Assembly (NCBI GenBank): GCA_902362455.1
Contig: CABIWJ010000012.1
Coordinates: 1-61,653, forward strand
Direction of reading: 5' to 3'
DNA: 61,653 nucleotides
Origin: Eubacteriaceae bacterium
GTDB lineage: Bacteria; Bacillota; Clostridia; Lachnospirales; Lachnospiraceae
A program made the translations under genes and the position numbers. Below the pieces are notes generated by a model. It was not told the DNA's origin. It saw only the letters and a program-made list of their open reading frames with translations, and searched no databases. Positions 1 through 9,856 of this stretch are shown one piece after another; position 1 is the stretch's first letter; every line of letters starts with the position of its first letter.

Positions 1-179
1 TTTTGGAAATCGTTTACACGATGTTCGCTGAAAATTTTTAGAATTTTCAGGGTTGGATTTATGTTACTGTTCAGTTATCAATGTTCATTTCTTCGAACTT
101 TTAAAATCTGTTATCTTTATGATTCCCGACTTCAAATGTTCGTTTTGTCCTCTCTGCTCTTTAGCAGTAGAACTTCTCA
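1..179 (-). other. 5' leader of an rRNA operon running out of the window
   Basis: This stretch lies directly downstream, on the minus strand, of two strong tandem promoters and contains no reading frame. Its RNA would carry a small hairpin (CTGCT/AGCAG arms at 154-167, loop AAAG) and a motif like the TTGAaAACTgAACA tracts seen near rRNA genes in Firmicutes. The expected 16S gene would start left of position 1 and is not visible, so assignment to an rRNA operon is inference. A tRNA cluster would be the main alternative. Confidence 0.55.
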
Positions 180-208
180 ATAATATCATACTTCGTTGTG
201 TTTGTCAA
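180..208 (-). promoter_or_regulatory. Proximal rRNA-type promoter P1
   Basis: On the minus strand a perfect TTGACA -35 (203-208) is separated by exactly 17 bases from a TATTAT -10 (180-185). An A/T-rich tract resembling an UP element lies just upstream (209-235). Together with P2 about 95 bases further up, this is the tandem arrangement typical of rRNA promoters. Confidence 0.75.
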
Positions 209-274
209 CAACTTTTTTGATTTATTTTTTTGTCGTTGTTGTGAATGTCTTACTGTCTCACAAGCGACTTGAAT

Positions 275-303
275 ATATTATCACTATGGTTTGGTTTTGT
301 CAA
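275..303 (-). promoter_or_regulatory. Distal rRNA-type promoter P2
   Basis: On the minus strand TTGACA (298-303) and TAATAT (275-280) are 17 bases apart. Phased A-tracts immediately upstream (304-345) look like an UP element. The GTTGTTGACAAA context is shared with P1, suggesting that the two promoters arose by duplication. Confidence 0.75.
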
Positions 304-345
304 CAACTTTTTTTAACTTTTTTTGACTTTTTTTCATTTTATAGA

Positions 346-764
346 ATTCTTTTTATTCCAACATATTTTTTATTATTAATACTTTGTATTATTAGAGTAA
401 TTTACCCTCTTAACATGCTAAGTCTTTCAATTAAGTCTTATTATCTTATCAACTTTTTGATTATATAAATATTTTTTCACATTTTTTTCATACAATGTAC
501 ATTTTTTCATCATATTTATCTTTTAGTATATATAGTATCAAAAGTAATTTACTTTTGAGCATTTTTCTTTTTCATATTTTTCCTATATTTCATTAATATT
601 TTTTAGATACGTGCTACAGAATGAAATAATAGGTTTTGAAAAAATTATATTTCTTTTTTATATTTCCTTTTTTATATAATTTTTTCATTTTCTCCTTATA
701 CATTGTTTATACCAATACATTTTCGTTGCGGTATACATTACATTTTCCTCATCGTTGTAATGTT
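346..764. other. AT-rich intergenic region without a recognised gene
   Basis: About 420 bases of very AT-rich sequence lie between the tandem promoters and the terminator of radA. The short open frames here have no convincing ribosome-binding site or protein-like composition. No RNA gene or clear third promoter was recognised. Confidence 0.5.
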
Positions 765-804
765 AAAAAAATAAGTGTCTCATTATCCGGACACTTATTT
801 TTTT
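765..804. terminator. Bidirectional intrinsic terminator
   Basis: A 15-bp perfect stem (765-779 with 790-804) encloses a 10-base loop. The arms begin with seven A and end with seven T, so the hairpin can stop transcription in either direction. It lies about 50 bases past the radA stop codon and insulates radA from the rRNA promoters. Confidence 0.85.
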
Positions 805-852
805 AATCTTTCTATATAATATTTTCTTATCCATAACGTTATATTGTTTTGT

Positions 853-2214
853 TTATATCAAACTAATAGCCTCTGCGATGTTTTTAACTCCGATAAGTTT
901 TATATTATGTTTATTCTGTATGCCATCTAGCGATGCCTGTGGCAATATACATATCCCGAAGCCTAACTTGGCTGCCTCTGCAATTCTTTGTTCTGCCATA
1001 CTTACAGCTCTTACCTCACCCGATAATCCTACTTCACCAAATACAATTGTCTTGCTATCAATTACACTATTTTTATAACTTGACACGATTGCCATAATAA
1101 TTCCCAAATCTAATGCAGGTTCGTTTAATTTTATTCCTCCTGCAATATTTACATAGGCATCGCAATCATTTATCTGAATTCCGATGCGCTTCTCTAATAC
1201 TGCCATAAGCAGATTTACCCTGTTGAAATCAGTACCTGCCGCTGTTCTTCTTGGTATTCCGAAATTTGTTCTACATACTAATGCCTGTATCTCAATAAGT
1301 ATTGGTCTGGTTCCTTCTATTGAGCACGCAATTACAGAACCTGATGCGCCCTCTGGTTTTCCATTCAGCATAAATTCTGATGGGTTTTTTACTTCGTTTA
1401 ATCCATTTTCATGCATTTCAAATACACCTATTTCATTTGTAGAACCAAACCTGTTCTTTACACCTCTTAATATTCTATATGCTGCGTGTCTGTCACCCTC
1501 GAAATAGAGAACAGTATCAACCATATGCTCAAGAACTCTTGGTCCTGCCACTACACCCTCTTTTGTAACGTGTCCTACAATGAATATTGTTATAGACAGC
1601 TTTTTAGCCAGCTGCATAAATACATTGGTAGACTCTCTTACCTGACTTACGCTGCCCGGTGCTGATGAAATGTCATTTTTAAACATAGTCTGTATTGAAT
1701 CAATCACTACTACATCAGGACTAAACTTTTTAATTATCTCTTCTATTATATCTAAATCTGTTTCACATAGAAGTGTCAAGCCATCTTTAAATTCTCCAAT
1801 TCTGGTTGCTCGTATCTTAATCTGTTTTAATGATTCTTCTCCTGAAACATATAATATGTTTTTACCGTATTCACTAAGATTCCTACATACCTGTAATAAT
1901 AGTGTAGATTTACCAATTCCAGGGTCGCCGCCTACAAGTATCAGAGAACCTTTCACGATACCTCCACCAAGCACTCTGTCTAGTTCCTCCATACCTGTTT
2001 TCGTTCTGTCCTCATTATCTAATGAAATATCTGATAACTGTGTCGGAGTCGGAATATCAGCAATTGTCCTTACAACACTGTTACATTTCTTAATAACCGG
2101 TTCTTCAACAAATGTATTCCATTCTCTGCAACCTGGGCATTGTCCTAACCACTTTGAGGACTCGTATCCACACTCCTTACAGAAAAATATACTTCCTTTT
2201 GTCTTTCCTGCCAT
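853..2214 (-). CDS. radA: DNA repair protein RadA (Sms)
   Basis: RadA is a RecA-like ATPase that processes recombination intermediates and drives branch migration during repair. The 453-residue protein shows the full family layout: a four-cysteine zinc finger (C12, C15, C26, C29), a Walker A motif GDPGIGKS near residue 97, the RadA-specific KNRFGS motif near residue 250, and a Lon-protease-like C-terminal domain. The start has a good AAAGGA site. It is the last gene of the gntR-clpC unit, although a hairpin with a T-rich tail just upstream suggests it is partly uncoupled. Linkage to clpC is common in Firmicutes. Confidence 0.97.
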   Translation of the reverse strand: MAGKTKGSIFFCKECGYESSKWLGQCPGCREWNTFVEEPVIKKCNSVVRTIADIPTPTQLSDISLDNEDRTKTGMEELDRVLGGGIVKGSLILVGGDPGIGKSTLLLQVCRNLSEYGKNILYVSGEESLKQIKIRATRIGEFKDGLTLLCETDLDIIEEIIKKFSPDVVVIDSIQTMFKNDISSAPGSVSQVRESTNVFMQLAKKLSITIFIVGHVTKEGVVAGPRVLEHMVDTVLYFEGDRHAAYRILRGVKNRFGSTNEIGVFEMHENGLNEVKNPSEFMLNGKPEGASGSVIACSIEGTRPILIEIQALVCRTNFGIPRRTAAGTDFNRVNLLMAVLEKRIGIQINDCDAYVNIAGGIKLNEPALDLGIIMAIVSSYKNSVIDSKTIVFGEVGLSGEVRAVSMAEQRIAEAAKLGFGICILPQASLDGIQNKHNIKLIGVKNIAEAISLI

Positions 2215-2249
2215 ATATAATCCTTTCGTTTTAAATACTAAACCTATGT

Positions 2250-2284
2250 AAAATTAAAACCTGCCACATATCATATGCGGCAGG
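2250..2284 (-). terminator. Intrinsic terminator after the 137-aa gene
   Basis: CCTGCC (2260-2265) pairs with GGCAGG (2279-2284). The stem continues past one mismatch to a very short loop. On the minus strand the stem is followed by GTTTTAATTTTA. It would limit read-through from clpC and the 137-aa gene into radA. Confidence 0.7.
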
Positions 2285-2299
2285 CCTCTTGTATACAAA

Positions 2300-2713
2300 T
2301 TATTCTTTTACTAATCTTACTTTTGATGTTTCACCTTTATTAATTTCTACACTTATTACTAATTTCCCGCCAAGATTTGCTGTTACCTTACCTACATTTA
2401 TATCATTTACATATACTTTATATGTTGCACCATCTTCAGCTTCTACTGTAATCTGTGCATCATCTTCACCTTCAATCGTGAAGCATACTTCTGTATCTGA
2501 TTCATAGAAATTATTAACTGCTGTTCCTGGAACTGATTCATATACGAACATTCCATTTCTCTCTAACTTAGTTATCTCTTTAAAGGTTTTGACTTTATAC
2601 ATATCACCTTTGTGTTCAAAGTCTGATAATTTAGACTTCTCTCCTAACTCATAGTTACCAAAACTAAGTGTTCCATCTGCCTCTGCACGCAATAATTCTT
2701 TTACTACTGACAT
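2300..2713 (-). CDS. Conserved 137-aa Clostridia protein, often labelled endosialidase
   Basis: This small acidic soluble protein has no signal peptide or membrane segment. Its N-terminal half contains DGTLSFGNYEL and KVKTFKEITKLERNGMFVYE. Its C-terminal half looks like an all-beta domain (KVYVNDINVGKV, GGKLVISVEI). I recall near-identical proteins across Lachnospiraceae annotated as endosialidase, but nothing here shows a glycosidase active site and I would not trust that label. It sits 28 bases after clpC and is probably co-transcribed, so a role near protein quality control is possible but unproven. Confidence 0.75.
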   Translation of the reverse strand: MSVVKELLRAEADGTLSFGNYELGEKSKLSDFEHKGDMYKVKTFKEITKLERNGMFVYESVPGTAVNNFYESDTEVCFTIEGEDDAQITVEAEDGATYKVYVNDINVGKVTANLGGKLVISVEINKGETSKVRLVKE

Positions 2714-2741
2714 ACTATATCCTCCTGCATTTTGTGTATTT

Positions 2742-5225
2742 TTATTTTATCTTGTTACCAGATACTTCAAATTTCAGTTTTTTGCCACTTACACCTATAC
2801 TTACTTCGTCACCACTTTTAACATTGCCATCTAATATTTCTTCTGCTAGTTTATCTTCTATCATAGTCTGGAGTTTACGTCTAAGTGGTCTGGCACCATA
2901 CTTCTTGTCAAAGCTTTCATCTATTATAACATTTTTTGCCGCTCCGGACACCTTAATTTTTATATTAAGCTGTTTTTCTGCACGGTCATAAATCTCATTA
3001 AGCATAATATTTAATATCTGCTTCATATTCTCTTTCTGCAATGAATGGAATACAATTATTTCATCAATTCTGTTAAGGAGTTCAGGCTTAAATAATTCTT
3101 TTATTTCTTCCATAACACCTTTCTTCATTAATTCATAATTCTTCTCTTCACTTACATCTGTTACAAATCCTAAATGCTTTGGCTCTATTATCTTCTGAGC
3201 ACCAACATTTGAAGTCATTATGATGACTGTATTCTTAAAATCAACTTTCCGTCCTGTACTGTCTGTAATATGTCCTTCGTCGAGAATCTGTAATAATACA
3301 TTGAATACATCGGGATGTGCTTTCTCTATTTCATCAAATAATATTACTGAATAAGGATTTCTTCTTACTCGTTCACTTAATTGTCCACCATCATCATATC
3401 CAACATAGCCAGGTGGTGAACCAATCAACTTAGAAACGCTGTGTTTCTCCATATATTCCGACATATCTACTCTTATCATAGAGTTCTCGTTACCAAATAC
3501 AGCTTCTGCCAATGCTTTTGATAATTCTGTCTTACCAACACCTGTAGGTCCTAAGAAGAGGAATGATCCAATTGGTCTGCGTGTATCTTTAAGTCCAACT
3601 CTGCCTCGTCTTATTGCATTTGCAACTACCTTGACAGCTTCCTCTTGTCCGACTACTCTATTTGTAAGTGTTGCCTCTAATTTCTTTAATTTAGCTGATT
3701 CTTTCTCTGTAAGTTTAGAAACTGGAATCTTTGTCCATATAGATACAACTTCTGCTATATCATTCTCATGGACAACAGGTACATTTTTATTGTCTCTGTT
3801 ACGTCTGTTATTTATCTCTTCATATTTAGTTTTAAGTTGCTCTTCTTTTGCCATAATCTGTTTGACATCTTTGAATTTTCTACTTCTTATAGCTGCAATT
3901 TTGTCCTGTTCTAAATTATCAAGTTCCTTTTTTATATCAATTGTTGATTCTTTAACTGTTAATTTAGCCAGCTTAACTTTAGCCGCTGCTTCATCCATTA
4001 AATCTATAGCTTTATCAGGCAGATATCTGTCATTAATGTATCTCTCCGACATATTTACTGCTGCTAATATGGCCTCATCACTTATAATAACATTATGATG
4101 TTCTTCATATTTCTCTTTCAATCCATTTAAAATGGCAATTGCCTCTTCTGTCGTAGGTTCATCAACATTTACAGGCTGAAATCTTCTTTCAAGTGCTGCA
4201 TCTTTTTCAAAATATTTTCTGTATTCATTAACAGTTGTCGCACCGATGATCTGTATCTCACCTCTGGCAAGTGCAGGCTTTAAAATATTAGCTGCATCAA
4301 TCGAACCCTCTGCACCACCGGCACCGATAATCGTATGGATCTCATCTAAAAATAATAAGACATTTCCGTCTTCTTTAACTTCGTTAATAATCCTTTTAAT
4401 TCTCTCTTCGAATTCGCCACGATATTTTGAACCGGCTACCATTGCTGCTAAATCAAGTGTAATAAGTCGCTTATCTTTAACTGTATCTGGAACATTTCCA
4501 TCTACAATTCTTCTGGCTATGCCCTCAACAATTGCAGTCTTACCAACACCAGGCTCCCCGATAAGACATGGATTATTCTTTGTTCTTCTGCTTAGAATCT
4601 GAATTACTCTAGATATCTCATCATCTCGTCCCACTACAGGATCTAATTTGCCATCTAATGCATTCGCAGTTAAATCTACTCCAAATTGTTCTAATGCAGA
4701 TGTCCCCTGACCACCTCGTTGTTTTCTGTCATTTGACACCTGTTGCCCGCCGAATGCTATAGCTATTTCATCTTTAAACATACTCGCTGGTATTCCCATG
4801 GTCTCTAATATCTGTGCGTATACATTTTTAAGATTTATATTCATTGTGTTAAGAAGCCTTACTGCAATACAGTCACGCTCTCTTATTAATGCAAGCAATA
4901 TATGTTCTGAACCAATCAATTCATCGTTAGTCCTTGCAGCATATTTTTCTGCATTTTCTAATACTCTTTGAGCTTTTGGCGTGTATGACGGTTCATCTAT
5001 TACCAATGTTGTGCTTGTCGGAGTTGTAATGGACTCAATGTATCTTTCAATTTTATCACGTTTAACATTATTATCTCTTAAAATTATTCCTGTTACAGAT
5101 GATACGTCTTCTAATAATCCCAACAATAAATGTTCTGTTCCTATATATCCATGGCCGCAATTTTCAGATTTATTTTTTGCATAATTTAAAGCCTTCTTAG
5201 CTACTTTAGTGTATTTTTCCTTCAT
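2742..5225 (-). CDS. clpC: ATP-dependent Clp protease ATP-binding subunit ClpC
   Basis: ClpC is a hexameric AAA+ unfoldase that delivers substrates to ClpP in the cytoplasm. The 827-residue protein has two N-terminal Clp-N repeats (residues 1-145), a first AAA+ module with Walker A GEPGVGKT near residue 223, a coiled middle region with a UVR-like segment (about 415-470), and a second AAA+ module with Walker A GPTGVGKT near residue 560. A C-terminal D2-small domain follows. The length fits ClpC and not ClpB or ClpA. No ctsR, mcsA or mcsB precede it. Instead a YtrA-type GntR gene ends 43 bases upstream with no terminator between them. Confidence 0.97.
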   Translation of the reverse strand: MKEKYTKVAKKALNYAKNKSENCGHGYIGTEHLLLGLLEDVSSVTGIILRDNNVKRDKIERYIESITTPTSTTLVIDEPSYTPKAQRVLENAEKYAARTNDELIGSEHILLALIRERDCIAVRLLNTMNINLKNVYAQILETMGIPASMFKDEIAIAFGGQQVSNDRKQRGGQGTSALEQFGVDLTANALDGKLDPVVGRDDEISRVIQILSRRTKNNPCLIGEPGVGKTAIVEGIARRIVDGNVPDTVKDKRLITLDLAAMVAGSKYRGEFEERIKRIINEVKEDGNVLLFLDEIHTIIGAGGAEGSIDAANILKPALARGEIQIIGATTVNEYRKYFEKDAALERRFQPVNVDEPTTEEAIAILNGLKEKYEEHHNVIISDEAILAAVNMSERYINDRYLPDKAIDLMDEAAAKVKLAKLTVKESTIDIKKELDNLEQDKIAAIRSRKFKDVKQIMAKEEQLKTKYEEINNRRNRDNKNVPVVHENDIAEVVSIWTKIPVSKLTEKESAKLKKLEATLTNRVVGQEEAVKVVANAIRRGRVGLKDTRRPIGSFLFLGPTGVGKTELSKALAEAVFGNENSMIRVDMSEYMEKHSVSKLIGSPPGYVGYDDGGQLSERVRRNPYSVILFDEIEKAHPDVFNVLLQILDEGHITDSTGRKVDFKNTVIIMTSNVGAQKIIEPKHLGFVTDVSEEKNYELMKKGVMEEIKELFKPELLNRIDEIIVFHSLQKENMKQILNIMLNEIYDRAEKQLNIKIKVSGAAKNVIIDESFDKKYGARPLRRKLQTMIEDKLAEEILDGNVKSGDEVSIGVSGKKLKFEVSGNKIK

Positions 5226-5268
5226 GTACTACCTCCACTTTCTTACTAATCATTTTCCCTAAGTACAA

Positions 5269-5637
5269 TCAACGAAACTCATTATATATCTCATTAACAA
5301 TTTCATGAGCTTCTTCTTCAGTAATATTTTTGCAAATAGCCTTGGCTAAAATGACCTTCATCTCGAATTTCATCTCATCCAAGGCTCTTAATTTGTCAAT
5401 ATCCAATGCAATTATAGCACCATGTCTTCTGTCCAGTTTAAGAAATCCTTCCTGTCTTAGAACTGAATATGCTTTATTAACAGTATGCATATTCACTCCA
5501 ACATTATCTGCCATTCTTCTTACCGAAGGTAAGGAATCACCTTCCTTTATCTCATCTGTCGCTATGGCAAGAATTATCTGATTTCGCAACTGCATATAAA
5601 TAGCTTCATCACTATTAAAATCAATTTCTAATACCAT
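5269..5637 (-). CDS. YtrA-subfamily GntR transcriptional regulator
   Basis: This 122-residue repressor-type protein has an N-terminal winged-helix GntR domain (DEAIYMQLRNQI, then LPSVRRMADNVGVNMHTVNKAY as recognition region). Only a short helical C-terminal tail follows, as expected for the YtrA group, which lacks a large effector domain. It is the first gene of the unit leading into clpC. A long inverted repeat overlaps its own promoter, so autoregulation is likely. The effector is unknown. YtrA regulators usually sit next to ABC transporter genes, so this placement is unusual. Confidence 0.92.
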   Translation of the reverse strand: MVLEIDFNSDEAIYMQLRNQIILAIATDEIKEGDSLPSVRRMADNVGVNMHTVNKAYSVLRQEGFLKLDRRHGAIIALDIDKLRALDEMKFEMKVILAKAICKNITEEEAHEIVNEIYNEFR

Positions 5638-5656
5638 ATAATCACTAACCTTTCAC

Positions 5657-5695
5657 AGTCACATTTGTTATACTTAGAATATAACAAATGTGACT
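5657..5695. promoter_or_regulatory. Probable GntR operator: 16-bp perfect inverted repeat
   Basis: Arms 5657-5672 and 5680-5695 are perfect reverse complements around a 7-base centre. The repeat lies between the -35 hexamer and the gntR start codon and covers the -10 element. YtrA-type regulators bind extended dyads of this kind, so autorepression is the natural reading. No T-tract follows, which argues against a terminator. Confidence 0.75.
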
Positions 5696-5704
5696 ATTTG
5701 TCAA
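5676..5704 (-). promoter_or_regulatory. Promoter of gntR-clpC unit
   Basis: On the minus strand TTGACA (5699-5704) and TATTCT (5676-5681) are 17 bases apart. The -10 sits inside the inverted repeat described at this site, so repressor binding would block polymerase. No CtsR-type or CIRCE-type heat-shock operator was seen. Confidence 0.75.
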
Positions 5705-5709
5705 GCTGA

Positions 5710-7638
5710 CTATTTAGTATCATCTCCATCATTTAAGTCTACAAATTCTATTTCAAATGGATCATCCTCTTCCATATTTATAAGATATGGTTCATTTTCA
5801 TCTGATTTTTTTGATGGATTTTCTAATTTTGCTTTGTTAGCTGTTACTTTATCATCTTTTGAAGAAGCATTTTCTTCATTTACTGCCTTGCTATCCGTTG
5901 CATCAGCATTTTCTTCTACTGAAGCATTTTCTTCATTTTCCGCCTTGTTATCCATTGCGTCAGTATCTTCTTCCAGAACCTCTTCATTATCTTCTGACTC
6001 GGACTCATTCATCATTTCATTTACCTGGGCTGCGAGTTTTTCAGCTTTCATTTCATTTACCTGAGCTACCATATCAAGCTTTAATTCTTTCTGAGCCTGT
6101 TCACTTCCGATTTCTTCTAATTCATCTTCATCTTCTTCATCTTCATCATTTTCGTCGATAAAATCTGATTTCTTTGTACGAAGTCTGTATATTAATGCTG
6201 CAATACCAATTGCGGCACCGATTACAATAATTCCAAGTATAATAATAATTCTGTTTTTCTTTGAATGATCATTAACATATTCATCATACATATCATCATA
6301 TTTTCTCTTCATAGCAAGATATTCCTTATTCTCCTCATCCGGCTCATCATCTACTGATTCTGATTTAGCGCCTTCAATAAATCTCTGCATAGTCTGTTCT
6401 TTTGAATCATATATGTAGAGTGCTTTCTCGCCATCCCAATTCATTGCATATACAACGTAAAATCCTGAATCTGGTGTTTTAACCCATGCACTTACCTTCT
6501 CACCATTTATATCTAATTCTGTCTTTGTATATCCTTCCGGACCAACATAATCATCACCTGTTGGTATAATTGTATAGATTTTCTGTGATGTAGTAATATT
6601 AATCATCTTATTTATAGTACCTGAAATTTCATTATAAATATAGAACGATGCATTAGAACCTTGTGCATCATCTGCCAGGCATAAAAGTGTAAGTTCTTTT
6701 GCAATTCCCTTTACTGCCGCCACTGTTTCTCCATTATATGTTGTGATGCATTCTTCAAATCCCTCAGGTACAGATACCAATGAAAAATCCTGAATTATAT
6801 ATTTATTAATATCACTTATTAACTTTGGCGAACGATCAAAATCTGTAGTCTGTAATTCACTTGAACTCTCCTGTGGTGATTCAGGATTAGCTGTAGTCTC
6901 ATTTTCACTTGGTCTTTTTGTATACAGAGTGTATTTACTCTGAGAACCATCTTCCGCAACAACGGTTATCGTTGTCTTATTGTCACCCGGGTCAATTCGT
7001 GTTCCTGAAACTTTTGTTGTCGAATTCTTATCTGAAAGTGTCGTTGAAATGACTAATTTAACTGTATTTGCCGGCAAATCAGCTTTATAATCAAATACTT
7101 CAGGTGAAAATGAAGGTGAATAACTTACAGTCTGGCTATCTCCACTCTGACTTACAGCCTGAACTACAAGTCCTGACAGGCGACTATCACTTGAAGCTGT
7201 AGTTGTTGCATTTATAGTTACTGAGCCATCTGTTTTGTTAATATTAAGTTCCGAATCATCTGCTGTCGCAGCAATACTTGTGCTTGCATTTGAAATCGTA
7301 ACTGCTGCTGTTCCTGCTTTCTTTAATCTAAATGAAATAGACATCTTGCCTGATGAACCTTCAGCTATATCAAGTATATCCATAACTATTCCGGCAGTTC
7401 CACCATTTCCACCACCTACACATTCAAGATAGTTAGTATCATATGCTACCGCTATTTGTGCTACAGCAGCAACTTCTGGTGTAACTGTTACATCAACTGT
7501 AACTGTATCACCAACAGAGCCACTTGCAGAAGATACATTAACATTTGCGTTTGCAGCATTTGCCTTGATATTACTCATCATCATGATTGCAAAGCATACA
7601 ATAATCCCCGCCATAATTTTGCTTAATTTTGATTTCAT
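5710..7638 (-). CDS. Membrane-anchored cohesin-domain surface protein
   Basis: The protein has a signal peptide, then a cohesin-type domain (about residues 30-145, with SGSVGDTVTVDVTV and YDTNYLECVGGG). A cadherin-like beta-sandwich (LSGLVVQAV, about 155-245) and a beta-rich domain follow. One transmembrane helix (IIIILGIIVIGAAIGIAALI) precedes a very acidic, low-complexity tail of about 170 residues that should lie in the cytoplasm. I place the start at the second ATG (7638) because GGAG is well spaced before it, whereas an ATG 12 bases upstream has no site. It follows a dockerin-bearing glucosaminidase by about 40 bases, so it probably tethers that enzyme to the cell. Confidence 0.85.
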   Translation of the reverse strand: MKSKLSKIMAGIIVCFAIMMMSNIKANAANANVNVSSASGSVGDTVTVDVTVTPEVAAVAQIAVAYDTNYLECVGGGNGGTAGIVMDILDIAEGSSGKMSISFRLKKAGTAAVTISNASTSIAATADDSELNINKTDGSVTINATTTASSDSRLSGLVVQAVSQSGDSQTVSYSPSFSPEVFDYKADLPANTVKLVISTTLSDKNSTTKVSGTRIDPGDNKTTITVVAEDGSQSKYTLYTKRPSENETTANPESPQESSSELQTTDFDRSPKLISDINKYIIQDFSLVSVPEGFEECITTYNGETVAAVKGIAKELTLLCLADDAQGSNASFYIYNEISGTINKMINITTSQKIYTIIPTGDDYVGPEGYTKTELDINGEKVSAWVKTPDSGFYVVYAMNWDGEKALYIYDSKEQTMQRFIEGAKSESVDDEPDEENKEYLAMKRKYDDMYDEYVNDHSKKNRIIIILGIIVIGAAIGIAALIYRLRTKKSDFIDENDEDEEDEDELEEIGSEQAQKELKLDMVAQVNEMKAEKLAAQVNEMMNESESEDNEEVLEEDTDAMDNKAENEENASVEENADATDSKAVNEENASSKDDKVTANKAKLENPSKKSDENEPYLINMEEDDPFEIEFVDLNDGDDTK

Positions 7639-7679
7639 TTTAATCTCCATTCCGTTTGCACTTATCGTACCTTACTCTG

Positions 7680-9821
7680 TTATTGACTAATTTTCTTTAT
7701 TCCTAATATATCTCTCTTAATCTGTGTCATATCTCTTATATCTATTCCATTATTTTTATTAACATCTCCCGCTATCAGCGCTGCACCTGACAGTTTACTG
7801 ATTCCGAGAATATCTCTCTTCTGACGAGTCATATCTAAAATAGATATCTTACCATCTCCATTGGCATCTCCATATATAACACATATGAATTCCCTTAACT
7901 TCTTGCCACTATTATCCGCAATAATGACTCTGTTACCTGTTCCGATAATTCCGTCATTCTTCGTCTTTCCGTCAGACTTATATACAGTCAGTTTGCAATT
8001 GCTAAGTGTAAATCTCTGTGAAAGTCCTGCAGCCGTAGTTCCCACTTCTATACCCGTAAGATAATCATTATTAAGTATCTTATATGATGTCGTATAATTT
8101 GCTGTCTGTGGTATCGTGGTCGGCTGTGTTGTTTCCTGTGGCTTTGTAGTCGGCTGTGTTGTAGGTTGTGTCGGCTTCGTAGTCGGTTTAGTTGTAGGAT
8201 TGTTATTATTATCCGCCGCCTTACGGACAACGTTTAATGTATAGGTTCTATTATTACCATTCTTAGCAGTAACCACAACTTTAATCGTATTATTTCCGAC
8301 TTTAAGTGCTATCTTACCTGTTCCGCTAATACTTGCCTGACTATCAATTGCGGAAGCACTTATCTTAATGCTGTCTACATTATTAGCCACTATAAGATCA
8401 TAATTCTGTGTGAACTTATCAAATGTAGGAGTTAATGTATATCCATCAATAATTAATTTATCAAGTATGTTATTAGGACTTCCATCACCTGTCGGACAAC
8501 TGCATGTATTAGCCGGCATATTCTTAAATACCGGTATCTTAAACACCAACGATACACTGTTTTTCATAGAAGAACTGTAAGCCTTTGACATACTGACTGA
8601 TTCAGATTTAGGTGCTAATATATTAGTCATATACTGATGTGTATATGGAGTCCCTGCGAAGTCGAATTTCTCATAATATACTGTATCCTGGCCAATATTT
8701 ATATAACCTTTGCCGATATAAATTGCACCACCGACAATTGCATTATACTTAGTATTCCATGGTCTTAACGTTGTACTGTCTGTTTTAGATGCCCATATCA
8801 GACCATTTTCTACTGCGCCCCTGCCATTTGCAGTATATGCTCCAATATTGTAGAAATTATAAACATTTCTATATACATTACCGGTTGATGGTGCATAATA
8901 TCCTGTCACACCACCTGTTGTTCCTGCCGTACCTACCTCCTGTTTAACTCTTGCAGCAAGATGGTATGGACTAACTCCAGACTTCTGGCCGGCTTCCATA
9001 AATATTGTTGAATATAATTTACCACTCTGTATCTCAGTCCCACTCATAAATGTACCACTGAGTAATGTATCTACATTGGATTTTTTATGTATACTAGAAT
9101 TATACGACAGCATTTCAAACTGGAATATATAAGTCTCATCTAAGAAATTACGTGGGTCCATACAATATGCCACTAATTCTTCAGATGCTGCCACCCATGA
9201 ACTTCCGTCAAATGTAGCCCACTTACCTGTTTCCCAGTTATATGCTCCTCTTGCTAATGATTTCCATGAACTGATTGAACTTGTGTGAACAAGACTTCTT
9301 CCAAGTACACTTTCATTCTTAACAACATCGTTCCAGTCATATGATAAATTATCTGCTACAAATATCCAATTCGGATACTTGGCATGAAGTTGTCTTAATT
9401 TAACTTTATAACTTTCCGGAAAGCCTTGTTTAGTAAGATATGATTCAAAATCAGCATCAGGAGTATATATAACATTATCAACATCTATATATGCACTATG
9501 TACATATCCGGTAAGTTCTACTCCATTGCCTTTGGAATAATTAAATTTTATCTTATACCATACCGCGCCATCACTTGCCTTAGCTTCGTCAATAATGGTA
9601 ACCTTCTCAGCATTTACAAGCTGGACATTTCGCCCATTATATGAGAGTTTTCCATTATTAGTTCCAGCTCCGGTTCTTACATTTAATACGTCAGCATTAA
9701 CCGTTCCTGATTTCTCATTATATGCTAATGTCTTAGAATACTGAAATATCAGAACACCTAACATTGACATCATCAATGCTAGGGAAGCAATAAGCATTTT
9801 TCTTTTCTTAGATATTGCCAC
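7680..9821 (-). CDS. Secreted SH3/glucosaminidase autolysin with C-terminal dockerin
   Basis: This 713-residue peptidoglycan hydrolase starts with GTG and a signal anchor. A bacterial SH3 domain follows (VLNVRTGAGTNNGKLSY), then a GH73-like N-acetylglucosaminidase domain with the probable catalytic Glu in ARVKQEVGTAG and a typical NVYNFYNIGAY segment. Next come a cadherin-like domain (LDKLIIDGYTLTPTFDKF), a Thr/Pro-rich linker with TTKPTQPTTQPTTKP, and a type I dockerin with two calcium-loop repeats (GDANGDGKISILD and GDVNKNNGIDIRD, each followed by KRDILGI). The next gene encodes a cohesin, an obvious binding partner. It should cleave glycan strands during growth or separation. Confidence 0.9.
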   Translation of the reverse strand: MAISKKRKMLIASLALMMSMLGVLIFQYSKTLAYNEKSGTVNADVLNVRTGAGTNNGKLSYNGRNVQLVNAEKVTIIDEAKASDGAVWYKIKFNYSKGNGVELTGYVHSAYIDVDNVIYTPDADFESYLTKQGFPESYKVKLRQLHAKYPNWIFVADNLSYDWNDVVKNESVLGRSLVHTSSISSWKSLARGAYNWETGKWATFDGSSWVAASEELVAYCMDPRNFLDETYIFQFEMLSYNSSIHKKSNVDTLLSGTFMSGTEIQSGKLYSTIFMEAGQKSGVSPYHLAARVKQEVGTAGTTGGVTGYYAPSTGNVYRNVYNFYNIGAYTANGRGAVENGLIWASKTDSTTLRPWNTKYNAIVGGAIYIGKGYINIGQDTVYYEKFDFAGTPYTHQYMTNILAPKSESVSMSKAYSSSMKNSVSLVFKIPVFKNMPANTCSCPTGDGSPNNILDKLIIDGYTLTPTFDKFTQNYDLIVANNVDSIKISASAIDSQASISGTGKIALKVGNNTIKVVVTAKNGNNRTYTLNVVRKAADNNNNPTTKPTTKPTQPTTQPTTKPQETTQPTTIPQTANYTTSYKILNNDYLTGIEVGTTAAGLSQRFTLSNCKLTVYKSDGKTKNDGIIGTGNRVIIADNSGKKLREFICVIYGDANGDGKISILDMTRQKRDILGISKLSGAALIAGDVNKNNGIDIRDMTQIKRDILGIKKISQ

Positions 9822-9856
9822 CTAAAACACCCTTTCGTATATTCAAGCTAAACCTT

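Noticed and set aside
1670..2251. 193-residue plus-strand frame opposite radA
   Set aside because: radA is unambiguous on the minus strand; the plus frame lacks a plausible start and protein features.
5657..5695. Inverted repeat read as a transcription terminator
   Set aside because: It overlaps the -10 of a good promoter and lacks a T-tract, so an operator is the better explanation.
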